In this document: positions 1-7,264 of the stretch, in pieces | Numbering within the stretch: the first letter of the stretch is position 1 | Layout: each line of letters opens with the position of its first letter | The notes under the pieces: generated by a model | Told to the model about the DNA's origin: nothing | Databases searched by the model: none | Seen by the model: the letters and a program-made list of their open reading frames with translations, nothing else | Source of the DNA: JALQXV01 sp051005235 | GTDB taxonomy: Bacteria; Patescibacteriota; Saccharimonadia; Saccharimonadales; 2-12-FULL-41-12 | Reading direction: 5' to 3' | Length of the DNA stretch: 25,599 nucleotides | Assembly (NCBI GenBank): GCA_051005235.1 | Contig: JBPCJO010000013.1 | Span: forward strand, 1-25,599 | Translations under genes and position numbers: made by a program

Positions 1-327
1 GCGCGGCGCCATAGCCAAGAACTAGAAAAGCACGCCCAGGTGGCGGCTGCGATTATGATTAAGCCAGACATGCCGGTTGTAGGTATGCAAATCGAAGGTG
101 AGGCTGTGAGGGTAACGGACCAAGCAGAACTAGAAGTAGGCGTGCGGGTATACGACGACCGTTACCAACACGACCCCGACTTCTACAAAGATTTTACGGC
201 CGGCCGGCGCGAGCATAAACTATATCGTCTTACGCCGCGTTCTATTACGTTGTTTAGCGAGCTGGACTTTCCGGGTACGCCGCAGCAAGTTTGGCAACCT
301 GCTGGCGCACAGTCTCCCTTAGCTTAG
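1..327 (+). CDS. Pyridoxamine 5'-phosphate oxidase-like FMN-binding protein, C-terminal part
   Basis: Open from the window edge to TAG at 325-327, so the start lies outside and only about 108 residues are visible. The fragment carries the IEGEAVRV strand and the C-terminal REHKLYRLTP segment typical of small pyridoxamine-phosphate-oxidase-like, split-barrel flavoproteins. These are soluble cytoplasmic proteins that bind FMN or a related cofactor; the substrate is unknown. The first in-frame ATG (position 55) falls inside the conserved fold, so a start there is unlikely. The gene converges with the LysM gene with only 14 bases between stops. Family assignment is from sequence character; the flavin-binding N-terminal half cannot be checked here. 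Confidence 0.6.
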   Translation, partial: ARRHSQELEKHAQVAAAIMIKPDMPVVGMQIEGEAVRVTDQAELEVGVRVYDDRYQHDPDFYKDFTAGRREHKLYRLTPRSITLFSELDFPGTPQQVWQPAGAQSPLA

Positions 328-341
328 TACAACTAAAGGTG

Positions 342-1796
342 TTAATTAACAGGGACCTGTATATGAATATGGTTACAACTGTCTTCAAACTCCGCTACGC
401 CAGCCGGTAGGTTTATCGGCGTGCTTCGGCAGTTATTTTGGCCGATGCCAGACCCGCTTGGCAACATTGGTGCAACGTCTTTAAGTAGCTCAATGTCTTT
501 CGCGTTACCGCCGCTGGCGGCTTGGCCGTCGACTACTGATATGTCTAAGGCATGTCCTCCTTTTTCGCGGTAGTGGTAACTACCATTACCCGAGGCTGTG
601 AGCGTATTGGTGCAAAATCTATTTAATGAACTAATAGTAATTTTATAGGCTTTGGATATTTTGGTTATGATCGATAGTATGGTCGGGTTTACGTAACAAT
701 CGCTCTTTCCTTCGGCAAGATTGGTGATTTGGCCGGCATATTTTGGGTCGATACTCACATTACCCGAACTAAGTATTTTTTTGGCGATGTCTTGCTTGGT
801 CAATTTGGCCGGTTTTTTGTTAGTCTCTTCTTTAGCTTCTTTTTTTTGCTGTTTCTTTTCTTGTTCGGCAGCCTCGTTTTTCTCGGCTTTTTCCTGGACT
901 GTGGATATAGCTCTTGTGACGGGGCTTTTATCGATGGCCGGCTCATTACTCGCTATGGCTTTTTCTTGTAGCGCCGACTCAGGCAACCACAACTTTGGTA
1001 CTTCTGGAGCAGGATTTTGGTTAGCTTCGTCAAGCGCCGATGCTGGCAACCATAATTTTGGTACTTCCTGAGGAGGATTAGGCGTACTAAATGCTCCAGT
1101 TACCGATGAAGGTAGCCATAATTTCGGTACTTTTGTAGTAGTATCTTTTTTTGGACTAACAGCGATGTTTGGCTCAGCTGGGACCGGGGCCGTAATAGCG
1201 TCAGCAGACTCTTGGTTAAAAGGTTTTTCTTGGGTTAGTGTAGGTGTAGGCGGGGTAACTTTGTCGGGCTTAGGGGTAGACACTGGCTTCTTGGCTGGCT
1301 TTGAAGTGGCAGGGATTAAGCGCACAGTTTGACCTGGTTTGATTAAATTTGGGTCATCTTTAAACTTTGGGTTTAGCTTCAAAACCTTAAACAGAGATAG
1401 GTTGTTATCGTCAGCAATGACGCTTAAGGAATCGCCTGGGTGGACGCGGTAAGACTTTTTACTGACTGATTCAGCAGACTTAGATTTACGTATGGTTATT
1501 TTTTCGCCAACGTGAATGATATTTGGAGTTACGCGTTGTTCTGGATTTTTCTTTAAAAGGTTATCTAAGCTTGTATCGTGATGCTCGGCAATTAAGCTAA
1601 GAGAATCACCGGACTGAACAGTATGGGTGTTTGCGGCCTGTGCCTGGTCGGGCGTAGCCAGGGCAAGGCTACCCATAATACCGGCTAATGCAATAACCTT
1701 TCGACTGTGTTGCCTGAAGGCTTCGGCAGTCCGATTGATTAAACCGGCTTGTTGTTCGGCTTGGTGTGTTTGTGGGTAAGACTCTATGTTATTCAT
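342..1796 (-). CDS. Secreted LysM protein with C-terminal M15/VanY-like peptidase domain
   Basis: 484 residues. A hydrophobic segment at about 33-55 ending in an Ala-rich stretch is a signal peptide or anchor. LysM domains lie at about 57-103 and 115-161, with the typical GDSLSLIA and GDSLSVIA cores, and should bind peptidoglycan. A Pro/Thr-rich linker (162-222) is followed by three copies of VPKLWLP (223, 245, 266) and a Lys/Glu-rich probable coiled coil (300-335). The C-terminal domain (about 340-484) has S406-x-H408, H415-A-L-D418 and a terminal H477-I-H479, which fits the zinc ligands of D-Ala-D-Ala carboxypeptidase-like M15 enzymes. Four Cys in that domain could form disulfides outside the cell. 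Inferred role: cell-wall binding and trimming. A TATACT hexamer inside a GTAGTATACTAC palindrome (1842-1853) could be its promoter. Confidence 0.75.
   Translation of the reverse strand: MNNIESYPQTHQAEQQAGLINRTAEAFRQHSRKVIALAGIMGSLALATPDQAQAANTHTVQSGDSLSLIAEHHDTSLDNLLKKNPEQRVTPNIIHVGEKITIRKSKSAESVSKKSYRVHPGDSLSVIADDNNLSLFKVLKLNPKFKDDPNLIKPGQTVRLIPATSKPAKKPVSTPKPDKVTPPTPTLTQEKPFNQESADAITAPVPAEPNIAVSPKKDTTTKVPKLWLPSSVTGAFSTPNPPQEVPKLWLPASALDEANQNPAPEVPKLWLPESALQEKAIASNEPAIDKSPVTRAISTVQEKAEKNEAAEQEKKQQKKEAKEETNKKPAKLTKQDIAKKILSSGNVSIDPKYAGQITNLAEGKSDCYVNPTILSIITKISKAYKITISSLNRFCTNTLTASGNGSYHYREKGGHALDISVVDGQAASGGNAKDIELLKDVAPMLPSGSGIGQNNCRSTPINLPAGVAEFEDSCNHIHIQVPVN
942..1133 (-). repeat. Three tandem VPKLWLP repeats in the LysM protein
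   Basis: Residues about 222-285 contain three degenerate units of 21-22 residues, each opening with VPKLWLP followed by a Ser/Ala-rich tail. The DNA of the units is also recognisably repeated. The Trp/Leu core in a Pro-rich, otherwise disordered linker suggests a short linear binding motif or a surface-display spacer. Function not known. Confidence 0.8.
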
Positions 1797-1968
1797 AATA
1801 CACTCGATAATAAAGCAAAGATATGTTCTAAGTTATCATAGGTAGTATACTACAAAAAAGTATATAAGTCAATAGTTTTTGTGTTAAGGCAAGTATATTA
1901 AATACGTAGTTAGATGTTGTTGCTAAAATTGTTTTAGAATATGAATTTAATAATAGCGCTAGAGCTGC

Positions 1969-1974
1969 TACAAT
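1969..1974 (+). promoter_or_regulatory. Extended -10 promoter of tRNA-Leu(CAG)
   Basis: TGC directly before TACAAT gives an extended -10 ending 22 bases before the tRNA. No good -35 is visible. Transcription would start near 1981 and could run through the tRNA into the gene at 2094. Confidence 0.55.
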
Positions 1975-1996
1975 AGCCGAGTAATATACACCGCAT

Positions 1997-2083
1997 GCCG
2001 CGGTGGCGGAATTGGTAGACGCGCTAGTTTCAGAGACTAGTTGGGGCAACTCAGTGGAGGTTCAAGTCCTCTCCGCGGCACCA
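1997..2083 (+). tRNA. tRNA-Leu (anticodon CAG)
   Basis: The acceptor arm GCCGCGG (1997-2003) pairs with CCGCGGC (2073-2079). Discriminator A is followed by an encoded CCA. The anticodon stem CTAGT/ACTAG encloses loop TTCAGAG, giving anticodon CAG for CUG codons. The long variable arm between anticodon and T arms is as expected for Leu. The T arm has GGTTCAAGTCC. A protein gene starts only 10 bases after CCA, so the two are probably co-transcribed. Confidence 0.95.
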
Positions 2084-2093
2084 TAAGAAGATA

Positions 2094-2756
2094 ATGAATA
2101 GTATAAATTTGCCCGAAGTACGTATTAAAGATGCCTGGTTACTGCGTGAGAACGCGTCCCGTTATTTGCATGAGTTGTGGGAGAAAGACGGCAGGAAACT
2201 ACCAAACGATAAGTGGATGGGGCAGAAGGTTTTGGGATACCAAAGAGCTTGGCAACCTTTTGAGCAGACCATACTAACGGGTATGTGCGAGACGCTAGGC
2301 CTTACCTTTCGCCAAAACACAATCGATGTGTACATCGCGCCCTGGTTTCATGCTTTTAGCGACCCCTTGGTCATTGGTGTTAACCAAAAGCCAGACGTAT
2401 TTGTGGACATACTGACGCATGAGTTGCTGCATCGTTTGCTGACCGATAATAATAGTATTCCGTTTCAGACCAACCTGTTAAAACCGGAGTGGGACAAATT
2501 GTTTGGCTCGTCACATAGCTTTGGGACGCTGGTGCATATCCCGGTCCATGCGGTCCATAAAGCGATTTATTTGGATGTGTTGAAGGCGCCAGAACGCTTG
2601 CGGCGCGATGTTGAAGGTGTAGAAGACGAAATAGACTGGGACGCTAGCGATTATGTTAAGGCGTGGGAGTATGTCGAGAAGCACGGCTACAAGGTGATTA
2701 TTGAGCAGCTTAGGGAGTCGTATGAAAGGCTAGAAAAGGGAACAAAGCCTAAATAA
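2094..2756 (+). CDS. Putative HELLH-motif metallopeptidase-like protein, function unknown
   Basis: 220 residues, soluble, no signal peptide or membrane segment. The single recognisable motif is H109-E-L-L-H113 in a hydrophobic helix (DILTHELLHRLL), matching the HExxH zinc-binding motif. Downstream H148, H152, H155 or E178 could supply a third ligand. No further family could be named from sequence alone. An AGAAG sequence precedes the ATG, which lies 10 bases after the CCA of tRNA-Leu; the mRNA 5' end may therefore be made by tRNA 3' processing. The gene converges with tRNA-Cys, whose CCA end is 3 bases past the stop. Could be an inactive structural relative of a peptidase. Confidence 0.7.
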   Translation: MNSINLPEVRIKDAWLLRENASRYLHELWEKDGRKLPNDKWMGQKVLGYQRAWQPFEQTILTGMCETLGLTFRQNTIDVYIAPWFHAFSDPLVIGVNQKPDVFVDILTHELLHRLLTDNNSIPFQTNLLKPEWDKLFGSSHSFGTLVHIPVHAVHKAIYLDVLKAPERLRRDVEGVEDEIDWDASDYVKAWEYVEKHGYKVIIEQLRESYERLEKGTKPK

Positions 2757-2759
2757 TTT

Positions 2760-2833
2760 TGGAGGCACCTACCGGAATTGAACCGGTGTTTGAGGTTTTG
2801 CAGACCCCTGCGTAACCACTCCGCCAAGGTGCC
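2760..2833 (-). tRNA. tRNA-Cys (anticodon GCA)
   Basis: Read on the minus strand, acceptor GGCACCT (2833-2827) pairs with AGGTGCC (2770-2764). Discriminator U, the Cys identity base, is followed by an encoded CCA. The anticodon loop CTGCAAA gives GCA. D and T arms (GGTTCAATTCC) are canonical. It is the only minus-strand tRNA in the window and converges with the gene ending at 2756. Confidence 0.95.
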
Positions 2834-2968
2834 ATTTTCGCCAATTGTATTGTTCAGCTGTTCTTATTCTATGACAGTTGGCGCATAAAATGCGACACTT
2901 TTTAATTTCGTCGGTGATTAATTGCCAGATTTAATGTTTATTTAATCTTTAATTCGTATGCTTGTACT

Positions 2969-3454
2969 ATGGGAAAAAGAAGATCATGGACAGACGAGAA
3001 TCTGAGAGATGCTATAAAAGGGTCAACTAGCACTCGTATGGTGATTAAAAAGCTGGGGCTTGTTCCCGCAGGCGGTAATTATCGGCATGTTAACGAAACT
3101 ATTCAGCATCTAGGTTTGGACACTACCCATTTTCGCGGAAAAGGCTGGAATGTTGGTTGGGCGTTTAATCCCTGCATACCCCCGAAACAACTAACGGAAA
3201 TTTTAGTAAAAGGCAGATTAACTCAAAGCCATAAACTCAGGTTGCGCCTTATTCGAGAAGGTATAAAAAAGCCACATTGCGAACTTTGTCGTTGGTGCGA
3301 TGTCTCGCTAGACGGCCGTTTACCACTCGAACTAGATCATATCAACGGTGATCATAAAGACAATCGGTTAGAAAATTTGCGTATACTTTGCCCAAATTGT
3401 CATAGTTTACAGTCAACTCACCGTGGAAAAAATAAAGGAATACGGTTAGAATAG
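2969..3454 (+). CDS. HNH endonuclease with N-terminal helix-turn-helix-like domain
   Basis: 161 residues. The C-terminal HNH domain has zinc cysteines C104-x2-C107 and C141-x2-C144, catalytic D123-H124, N136 and H145 (order ELDHING ... LENLRILCPNCH). The N-terminal 55 residues (DENLRDAIKGSTSTRMVIKK) look like a small helical DNA-binding module. It would cut double-stranded DNA; the target is unknown. Such HNH proteins occur as free-standing homing or phage-type nucleases. The ATG is not preceded by a clear Shine-Dalgarno; a weak TATGCT hexamer ends 6 bases before it. It sits between tRNA-Cys and tRNA-Leu(UAA), 9 bases before the latter. No intron or split gene is visible next to it. Confidence 0.85.
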   Translation: MGKRRSWTDENLRDAIKGSTSTRMVIKKLGLVPAGGNYRHVNETIQHLGLDTTHFRGKGWNVGWAFNPCIPPKQLTEILVKGRLTQSHKLRLRLIREGIKKPHCELCRWCDVSLDGRLPLELDHINGDHKDNRLENLRILCPNCHSLQSTHRGKNKGIRLE

Positions 3455-3463
3455 ACTAATCGT

Positions 3464-3549
3464 GCGCGGGTGTTGGAATTGGTAGACAATCGACACTTAA
3501 AATGTCGTGCCCACAAGGCGTGCGGGTTCAAGTCCCGCCCCGCGCACCA
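3464..3549 (+). tRNA. tRNA-Leu (anticodon UAA)
   Basis: Acceptor GCGCGGG (3464-3470) pairs with CCCGCGC (3539-3545); discriminator A, encoded CCA. Anticodon stem CGACA/TGTCG encloses CTTAAAA, giving anticodon TAA for UUA codons. A long variable arm (GCCCACAAGGCGT region) is present. Begins 9 bases after the HNH stop codon, so it is either read from inside that gene or co-transcribed with it. Confidence 0.95.
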
Positions 3550-3713
3550 AAATAATCTTATTTTTTAAATATTTCTATGGTAAGCGTTGAACACCCCTCC
3601 CTTAATGACTTTTTATGTCATTGCTAGAAATGGTAATGGTTAGCTTCGGCTATTGCTCTCGTGGCGGTCTTTTGCTTGCCGAACTACATATCTATCAGCT
3701 AAAATAAGCGTAA
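3550..3713 (+). other. Intergenic stretch after tRNA-Leu(UAA)
   Basis: Together with the non-coding remnant after it, this makes about 300 bases without an intact gene. No RNA gene or terminator with a clear U-tract was recognised. TTGCCG (3676-3681) and TAAAAT (3700-3705), 18 bases apart, are a plausible promoter for the DUF3592 region, ahead of an AAGGA Shine-Dalgarno at 3712-3716. Confidence 0.4.
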
Positions 3714-3845
3714 GGATATAAAAACATCGAAGAGCAAATACCGCAGCAACCGACGCCAGTTCAGCCAGCCGTAGATCCTAAGCCTCTTCTCGGCTCTGTC
3801 GGTACACAGTCATTTGGGCAAAGTATATGCAAATTTAATCAATAA
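3714..3845 (+). pseudogene. Stop-interrupted N-terminal extension of the DUF3592 gene
   Basis: An open stretch in the same frame as the DUF3592 gene encodes a Gln/Pro-rich sequence (EEQIPQQPTPVQPAVDP, then LLGSVGTQSFGQS) and ends at a single TAA (3843-3845), one codon before the ATG at 3849. AAGGA (3712-3716) lies 9 bases before an ATC codon (3726) where an ATG would be expected; no standard start codon is in place. Pro/Gln-rich cytoplasmic tails before a membrane segment are common in CPR membrane proteins. Either the original N-terminus was lost by two point changes, or the gene starts at ATC and reads through the stop. I favour decay; the choice is inference. Confidence 0.45.
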
Positions 3846-3848
3846 CTT

Positions 3849-4709
3849 ATGAATATTAGCTTTAACTCACAGGCGACTAGTCTCAAAGTAAAGAGGCAAA
3901 CATTTGGCGTATTTTCACTGATTTTCTTGCTTCTGTTTGGTGCGGTATTTGCCGGAGCTGGAATTTTTGCGATTAACAACTCTAAAATTGATTCAGAATG
4001 GACAAGAACAACCGGTGAAGTAGTTGATTCTTCAAGCAGCATAAGCGATGGGTCAACCACTTATACGCCGATAGTCCAATATAAAGTAAATGGCCAATCT
4101 TACAAGGTTACCAGTAGCACGGGTTCATCTTTTTACCCAAATATTGGCGACACGCGAGAGATTGCCTATAACCCAAACCGTCCGGATCAAGCAAAAGTTG
4201 CTGAAGGCGCAGGCTCACAAGCGCTTCTCTGGCTGTTCCCGGCAATTGGAATCGGAGTTTTAGTGCTAGCTCCCATATTGTTCGTACGATCTATGCAGCG
4301 ATCAAACAAAATCAATTCTTTAATGCAAAGTGGCTACAAGCTCTCGGGTGTTCTCGTCGATATTCAGACGACGAACAGCAACGATACCAATAACACGTAC
4401 AAGATAGTCGTAGCCGCCACGGATAATGCCGGAGCTGTACAGAACTACGTAAGTGATTCGTTAACCGGCATAGGTGGCTTAGCAATGGCAGATTTTCGTA
4501 CCACCCCAATACCAATTGACGTTTATATCGATCCGTCTAACGCTCAAAATTATTACGTTGATGTATCCGATATTCCTAATCTGACTCCTCAAAGAATTGG
4601 TGAGCTGCTTAAATCTGCTGTCAATGCGAATAAACCTCAGACAATCGTAAATGCGCAGCAACAAACTACTGAAACGGTTGAACCGCCTACACTCACACCT
4701 AAGTTTTAG
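3849..4709 (+). CDS. DUF3592 domain membrane protein
   Basis: 286 residues. Hydrophobic segments at about 14-40 and 118-145 flank an extracytoplasmic DUF3592-type domain (EWTRTTGEVVDSS, then YTPIVQYKVNGQSYKV and a Y-N-P-x-x-P-D-x-A-K motif). A second beta-rich domain follows the second membrane segment and resembles the first in layout. Function of the family is unknown. There is no Shine-Dalgarno before ATG 3849, while one exists before the interrupted upstream extension in the same frame, so this start may be secondary. A good terminator follows at 4761-4784. Confidence 0.75.
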   Translation: MNISFNSQATSLKVKRQTFGVFSLIFLLLFGAVFAGAGIFAINNSKIDSEWTRTTGEVVDSSSSISDGSTTYTPIVQYKVNGQSYKVTSSTGSSFYPNIGDTREIAYNPNRPDQAKVAEGAGSQALLWLFPAIGIGVLVLAPILFVRSMQRSNKINSLMQSGYKLSGVLVDIQTTNSNDTNNTYKIVVAATDNAGAVQNYVSDSLTGIGGLAMADFRTTPIPIDVYIDPSNAQNYYVDVSDIPNLTPQRIGELLKSAVNANKPQTIVNAQQQTTETVEPPTLTPKF

Positions 4710-4721
4710 CGTTGTAGTAAA

Positions 4722-4737
4722 TTATGCGTAAGCATAA
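4722..4737 (+). other. Small perfect hairpin after DUF3592 gene
   Basis: TTATGC/GCATAA with a GTAA tetraloop, 12 bases after the stop. No U-tract, so not a terminator by itself; may protect the mRNA 3' end. Confidence 0.4.
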
Positions 4738-4760
4738 CTGTCAAGCTTTACTGTCTTATC

Positions 4761-4784
4761 ACCGGCGAACAGCCGGTTTTTACT
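4761..4784 (+). terminator. Intrinsic terminator after DUF3592 gene
   Basis: ACCGGC/GCCGGT stem with loop GAACA followed by TTTT. It separates the DUF3592 gene from the lemA promoter. Confidence 0.75.
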
Positions 4785-4820
4785 TTGGTCAAACCCATAT
4801 TCAAACCGCCATATTATTGC

Positions 4821-4826
4821 TATACT
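4821..4826 (+). promoter_or_regulatory. Extended -10 promoter of lemA operon
   Basis: TTGCTATACTAAT: TG one base before TATACT. A TTCAAA at 4800-4805 is a weak, closely spaced -35 candidate. Start of transcription near 4833 would leave a leader of about 20 bases with a GGGGAT Shine-Dalgarno before ATG 4854. Confidence 0.6.
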
Positions 4827-4853
4827 AATAAGTATTAACTAATGGGGATTTAT

Positions 4854-5420
4854 ATGACAGGTTTATTTATTGCACTTGGCGCCGTCGCACTGATCGTCGT
4901 CGTTGCTATTTTCATCTATAACAGTTTGGTACAAAGTAAAGTTCGCGTCGAAGAGGCCTGGAGCGACATAACGGTTCAACTGAAGCGGCGTTATGACCTG
5001 ATTCCGAACCTTATTAATACCGTAAAAGGCTACGCCAGCCACGAAAAAGAAACCTTGCAGAATGTAACCGAGGCCCGCACCAACGCCATGAATGCCCAAG
5101 GCAATCCAAAGCAGCAGGCCCAAGCTGAAAATGTCTTTCAAGACACTCTTAAAAGCTTGTTTGCCGTCAGCGAAAACTACCCAGACCTAAAGGCTGACCA
5201 AAACTTTAAGGCCCTGCAGGACGAATTAGTCGATACCGAAGATAAAATTCAGGCTGCTCGCCGCTTTTATAACGGCTCGGCCCGTGATCTTAACATTAAG
5301 ATTAAGACCTTTCCAAACATCATTTTTGCTGGCCCACTCGGCTTTAAAGAACGAGAATTCTTTGAAGTTGGCGATGCCGAAACTGCCGCTATTGCCAAAC
5401 CAACCGAAGTTAAATTTTAG
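4854..5420 (+). CDS. lemA: LemA family protein
   Basis: 188 residues from the chosen ATG. One N-terminal membrane helix (about 1-26) is followed by the conserved helical domain NSLVQSKVRVEEAWSDI, LKRRYDLIPNLINTVKGY and a C-terminal EYN-like IFAGPLGFKEREFFE segment, the full LemA layout. LemA proteins are membrane-anchored, mainly helical and of unclear function; they very often sit beside htpX, as here. I chose ATG 4854 over ATG 4842 because GGGGAT lies 5-10 bases before it. It heads a tight run with htpX, an unknown membrane protein and ligA. Confidence 0.93.
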   Translation: MTGLFIALGAVALIVVVAIFIYNSLVQSKVRVEEAWSDITVQLKRRYDLIPNLINTVKGYASHEKETLQNVTEARTNAMNAQGNPKQQAQAENVFQDTLKSLFAVSENYPDLKADQNFKALQDELVDTEDKIQAARRFYNGSARDLNIKIKTFPNIIFAGPLGFKEREFFEVGDAETAAIAKPTEVKF

Positions 5421-5444
5421 CAGACCAGAAAGTAAGCTACCGCG

Positions 5445-6314
5445 ATGTATTCGAATATTGCCGCCAATAAACGTAAGACAATTTATATATTTATATTCTT
5501 CATATTGTTGATTGCTGGGTTGGGGTACCTAGTCGCGGTGTATGTAGGTCACCCGATCATTACGCCATTTGTGCTGGGCGGGGCGTTGATCTATTCAGTT
5601 ATCACGTACTACGCCGGAGCAAAAATGGCCTTAGCGGTTAATGGTGCCAAAGAAATCCAGAAAAAGGATAACCCGAGGTTGTATCGAATCGTTGAAAACC
5701 TAGCAATTACCAATGGTATGCCGATGCCGAAAGTCTATATAATGGACGATCCGGCGCCGAACGCCTTTGCGACTGGTCGCGATCCAAAACACTCAGCCGT
5801 CTGTGCAACCACCGGCCTAATGGATATTATGACCGACACCGAACTAGAAGGCGTCATGGCGCACGAACTCGGGCATGTTAAGAACTACGATATTCGGGTG
5901 TCGATGTACGCCTTTGCTTTAGTATCGGTCATCTCGATTTTAGCCGATGTTATATTGCATATGACCTTCTTTAGCAACAACGACAGTCGTAGCCCGTACG
6001 TGCTAATTTTGGCGATTGCGGCGATTGTAATTGCGCCAATTGCAGCTGGTTTAATTCAAGCTGCTATTTCGCGCCGCCGCGAGTACCTGGCAGATGCTAC
6101 TGGCGCGCTGACGACCCGCTATCCAGAAGGTTTAGCGTCTGCCCTCGAAAAAATTGGTCAGTACGGCGGTACGCTTAAAAAGCAAAACTCTTCGACGGCG
6201 CATTTATTCTTTGCTAATCCGCTTAAAAAAGGCTCGTTTGCGGCAATGTTTAGCACGCACCCGCCGATCGAAGAACGAGTACGCACATTACGAGGTATGG
6301 GCACCAACGAGTAA
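5445..6314 (+). CDS. htpX: M48 family membrane zinc protease HtpX
   Basis: 289 residues. Two N-terminal membrane helices (about 12-32 and 38-58), then the peptidase core with H140-E-L-G-H144 and the third zinc ligand E213 in REYLADATGA; further hydrophobic segments at about 155-175 and 186-208. The conserved N-A-F-A-T-G segment lies at 106-111. HtpX degrades misfolded membrane proteins at the cytoplasmic face. Its length matches the family. It lies 24 bases after lemA, the usual partner gene, and 7 bases before the next gene. Confidence 0.95.
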   Translation: MYSNIAANKRKTIYIFIFFILLIAGLGYLVAVYVGHPIITPFVLGGALIYSVITYYAGAKMALAVNGAKEIQKKDNPRLYRIVENLAITNGMPMPKVYIMDDPAPNAFATGRDPKHSAVCATTGLMDIMTDTELEGVMAHELGHVKNYDIRVSMYAFALVSVISILADVILHMTFFSNNDSRSPYVLILAIAAIVIAPIAAGLIQAAISRRREYLADATGALTTRYPEGLASALEKIGQYGGTLKKQNSSTAHLFFANPLKKGSFAAMFSTHPPIEERVRTLRGMGTNE

Positions 6315-6321
6315 ATTGGCT

Positions 6322-7263
6322 ATGACTCCTAAGCCTAAAACCACAAAAACTTTAAAAAAGCCCAGGGTTCGAGAAACGCCAAAGTACCGCAGCTTTCGAC
6401 TGAGCAAAAAACGGCTTAAGCAACATCAGCCGATTCCGGGTACGATAAAACTGTTTAAGGATTCGCTTCGCGTCATTGGGCGCAACAAGCGCTTATTCAT
6501 CGGAATCAGCCTGATTAACACCCTGTTGGCGCTGGTGTTTGTACATGGGCTAGGTAGCTCGTTTGACATCGTGGGAGTCAAGCAAGAACTGCAAGATTAC
6601 TTAGGTAACGAAAGTGATCAATATGGCACCACCTTGGCGCTGTTTGGCTACCTGATTGGTACAGCTGGCTCTACAGCCGGCGATGCGGCCAGTGCCTACC
6701 AGATTTTTCTCATGGTCGTGACGAGCTTGGCAGCCATTTGGGCAGTCCGGCAGATCTTAGCAGGCCTGCGGCCTGGCCTGCGCGAAAGTTTTTATAAGGG
6801 AATGTACCCATTGATTCCTTTTATGGCGGTTTTGGCCGTGATTGGGTTGCAGCTCACACCGTTTTTGTTTGGGAACTTCATTTTTACGGAAGTGCTTCAA
6901 AATGGCATAGCCGAAACAACGCTTGAAAAAGCACTTTGGTTTATATTGTTTATACTCTTGACGCTTTTGTCGGCCTATATGCTTATTTCGTCGGTCTTTG
7001 CGCTGTATATATCGACACTGCCCGAAATGACACCGTGGCGGGCGCTCCGCTCGGCCCGTGAGCTTGTCTTGCACCGGCGGTTTGCAATAGCACTTCGGAT
7101 TGTCGCGTTCCCGCTTGTTGTGTCACTGGCGACTGCCCTTATTTTTATACCGCTTTTGATCGTGTTTACTCCCGTCGTTCAAATATTGTTCATAGCGCTG
7201 TCTGCCTTTACGTTGATTTTTATTCATATTTATATGTATTTGTTGTATCGGGCGTTGATATAA
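6322..7263 (+). CDS. Polytopic membrane protein, unknown function
   Basis: 313 residues from ATG 6322, 7 bases after the htpX stop; an in-frame ATG at 6154 would overlap htpX by 160 bases and is rejected. The first 55 residues are basic (KPKTTKTLKKPRVRE), then about six hydrophobic segments (near 65-85, 120-160, 175-200, 215-240, 260-285, 290-310). The motif TPWRALRSARELVLHRR between the later helices resembles the loop of glycerophosphodiesterase-membrane-domain-like or YciC-like proteins, but I cannot name a family. ligA begins one base after its stop, so the two are translationally close. It may belong to the LemA/HtpX envelope group. Confidence 0.75.
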   Translation: MTPKPKTTKTLKKPRVRETPKYRSFRLSKKRLKQHQPIPGTIKLFKDSLRVIGRNKRLFIGISLINTLLALVFVHGLGSSFDIVGVKQELQDYLGNESDQYGTTLALFGYLIGTAGSTAGDAASAYQIFLMVVTSLAAIWAVRQILAGLRPGLRESFYKGMYPLIPFMAVLAVIGLQLTPFLFGNFIFTEVLQNGIAETTLEKALWFILFILLTLLSAYMLISSVFALYISTLPEMTPWRALRSARELVLHRRFAIALRIVAFPLVVSLATALIFIPLLIVFTPVVQILFIALSAFTLIFIHIYMYLLYRALI

Positions 7264-7264
7264 A

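Noticed and set aside
721..1071. Hydrophobic plus-strand ORFs opposite the LysM gene
   Set aside because: They mirror the Lys/Glu-rich coiled coil on the other strand, which reads as Phe/Leu/Ser in reverse.
1828..2049. 73-codon ORF on the minus strand
   Set aside because: It covers half of tRNA-Leu(CAG) and an A/T-rich promoter region, with no protein-like features.
6154..6321. Upstream start for the membrane protein before ligA
   Set aside because: It would overlap htpX by 160 bases in another frame; ATG 6322 is 7 bases after the htpX stop.
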